Source of the DNA: Niabella beijingensis
Lineage (GTDB): Bacteria; Bacteroidota; Bacteroidia; Chitinophagales; Chitinophagaceae
Reading direction: 5' to 3'
Assembly (NCBI RefSeq): GCF_020034665.1
Contig: NZ_JAIQDI010000001.1
Span: 3,658,001-3,722,000 of the forward strand
DNA: 64,000 nucleotides
The notes below the pieces were generated by a model, which saw only the letters and a list, made by a program, of their open reading frames with translations, did not search any database and had not been told where the DNA came from. Positions 63,151 through 64,000 of the stretch are shown here, one piece after another. Every line of letters starts with the position of its first letter. Within the stretch, counting starts at the first letter, position 1. Made by a program: the position numbers and the translations under genes.

Positions 63151-64000
63151 ATGTTTAAAAAAATAAGCATTCCCTTATTGAATAGGGGACGTTTAAGCGG
63201 GTGCTTTTTGTTTTTTATCAGCCTGTTTCTAGTCGCTCCTGCTTCTCTGTCTGCACAATCTGAAGGAATAACAATTGAAGGTACCCACACAGTAAAAGCC
63301 GCATTAAAATTGATTGAACAACAATCGGATGCACGGTTTATTTACAATGATAATTTTATTGATTATGATAAAGAGGTAAAACTCGCCCTTAAAGCAGTGT
63401 CTGTAGCAGAAGCCCTGACCCATGTGCTGCAGGGCCAGCGGGTCCGTTATGACCGGCAGGAGAACGGGGTTTATCTTTTTGCGCCGGGAGAAGCGGAGGC
63501 TCCTGTTCCACAGCAACAGAATGCCGCCACGGGAAACATGATGATCTCCGGCACGGTGCAGGATCGAACAGGATCGCCGCTCTCAAATGTATCGGTCAGT
63601 ATACGGGGCTCACAGACGGGTACCACGACCAATAACAAAGGTGAATTCCGTTTGCAGGTAAGTCGTTATGACAGTCTTGATTTTTCCTATGTGGGGTATA
63701 AGGATCTTTCGATATTTATTTCTGATATAAAGCCGCTCACGATCATAATGGATGCAGAAGCCGGTAGTTTAAACGAGGTTTCTGTGGTAGCTTATTCCCG
63801 GCAAAAAAAGGCGAGCGTTCTGGGATCGATCACCACCATTAAGCCGGAGGAACTGCGGGTGCCCAGCAGCAACCTCACCACGGCATTTGCCGGAAGAGTG
63901 GCAGGTATGATCTCATACCAGCGAAGCGGTGAGCCCGGCCGGGACAACGCCAGCTTCTTTATAAGAGGTATCACCACTTTTGGTGCAGAGGCCAAGAAGG
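63151..64000 (+). CDS. SusC/RagA-family TonB-linked outer membrane protein (3' truncated by window)
   Basis: About 283 residues of a SusC are visible; the stop is beyond the window. Signal peptide (about 1-36, ending SLSAQ), then an STN domain (about 45-108: VKAALKLIEQQSDARFIYN ... SVAEALTHVLQGQRVRY), a carboxypeptidase-regulatory-like domain (MISGTVQDRTGSPLSNVSVSIRGSQTGTTTNNKGEF), the VVAYSRQKKASVLGSITT linker and the start of the plug (FAGRVAGMISYQRSGEPG, FFIRGITTFG). SusC proteins take ligands held by SusD through the outer membrane. An STN domain usually means signalling to a FecR-type anti-sigma factor, though none is in view. A terminator-like hairpin lies in the leader. Confidence 0.93.
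   Translation, partial: MFKKISIPLLNRGRLSGCFLFFISLFLVAPASLSAQSEGITIEGTHTVKAALKLIEQQSDARFIYNDNFIDYDKEVKLALKAVSVAEALTHVLQGQRVRYDRQENGVYLFAPGEAEAPVPQQQNAATGNMMISGTVQDRTGSPLSNVSVSIRGSQTGTTTNNKGEFRLQVSRYDSLDFSYVGYKDLSIFISDIKPLTIIMDAEAGSLNEVSVVAYSRQKKASVLGSITTIKPEELRVPSSNLTTAFAGRVAGMISYQRSGEPGRDNASFFIRGITTFGAEAKK

Noticed and set aside
1..64000. tRNA, rRNA, CRISPR array, insertion sequence, integrase or prophage genes
   Set aside because: I looked in all intergenic stretches for cloverleaf motifs such as GGTTCGAATC, for regular spacer-repeat patterns and for transposase motifs, and saw none. A tRNAscan-SE and ISfinder run would be decisive.

Overview
The window comes from a member of the Bacteroidota, most likely the family Chitinophagaceae (Niabella/Terrimonas-like; this placement is inferred from gene content and not searched). 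Supporting signs are SusC/SusD outer-membrane pairs, many TonB-dependent receptors with a carboxypeptidase-regulatory-like N-terminal domain, families largely confined to the phylum (DUF4302, DUF4293, DUF4377, the substrate-import zinc metallohydrolase lipoprotein), promoters with the TAnnTTTG -7 element, and a dcw cluster in the Bacteroidota order.

Layout. 1-2.9 kb: tail of a nutrient-import locus (SusD, HExxH lipoprotein, DUF4302 lipoprotein, small membrane protein). 2.9-9.1 kb: single housekeeping or stress genes (M20 amidohydrolase, macro-domain deacetylase, CsaA, SRPBCC, MBL-fold protein, class D beta-lactamase). 9.1-12.7 kb: a metal-regulated locus in which a TonB receptor/thioredoxin operon diverges from a DtxR-type repressor across a perfect 36-bp palindrome. 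12.8-15.1 kb: a GbsR/MarR-type regulator with its own inverted-repeat operator, two tandem paralogous small membrane proteins and a TIGR01777 oxidoreductase. 15.1-21.4 kb: lipoprotein, PLP decarboxylase, M48 protease, a GNAT gene broken by one in-frame TGA, and a nucleoside permease. 21.7-32.9 kb: core genes (secA, sugar-nucleotidyltransferase, Na+/H+ antiporter behind a structured leader, glyA, DUF4293, the agmatine-to-putrescine pair aguB/aguA, queA). 33-42.9 kb: an outer-membrane receptor, Crp/Fnr regulator, HAD hydrolase, CAT-like acetyltransferase, DinB, MmcQ, endonuclease V-like glycosylase, an ABC-F protein, a lipoprotein and two probable gene remnants. 42.9-44.2 kb: dicarboxylate/amino-acid symporter.

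44.58-61.2 kb is the complete division and cell-wall (dcw) cluster: mraZ-rsmH-ftsL-ftsI-murE-mraY-murD-ftsW-murG-murC-ftsQ-ftsA-ftsZ, all on the + strand, tightly spaced or overlapping, and ended by a strong terminator. murF and ddl are absent. MurE carries the DNPR motif, so the peptidoglycan should contain meso-diaminopimelate. The promoter region holds MraZ-type 10-bp-phased repeats and two perfect DnaA boxes. The window ends with gpsA, a small conserved protein and the 5' part of a new SusC gene with an STN domain and a leader containing a terminator-like hairpin.

No tRNA, rRNA, CRISPR array, transposase, integrase or prophage gene was recognised. The most interesting items are the structured RNA leader of the antiporter, the GbsR-twin-membrane-protein operon, the DtxR palindrome, the dcw control region (DnaA boxes plus MraZ repeats), the lysine-rich FtsQ tail and the GNAT gene with a single nonsense codon.
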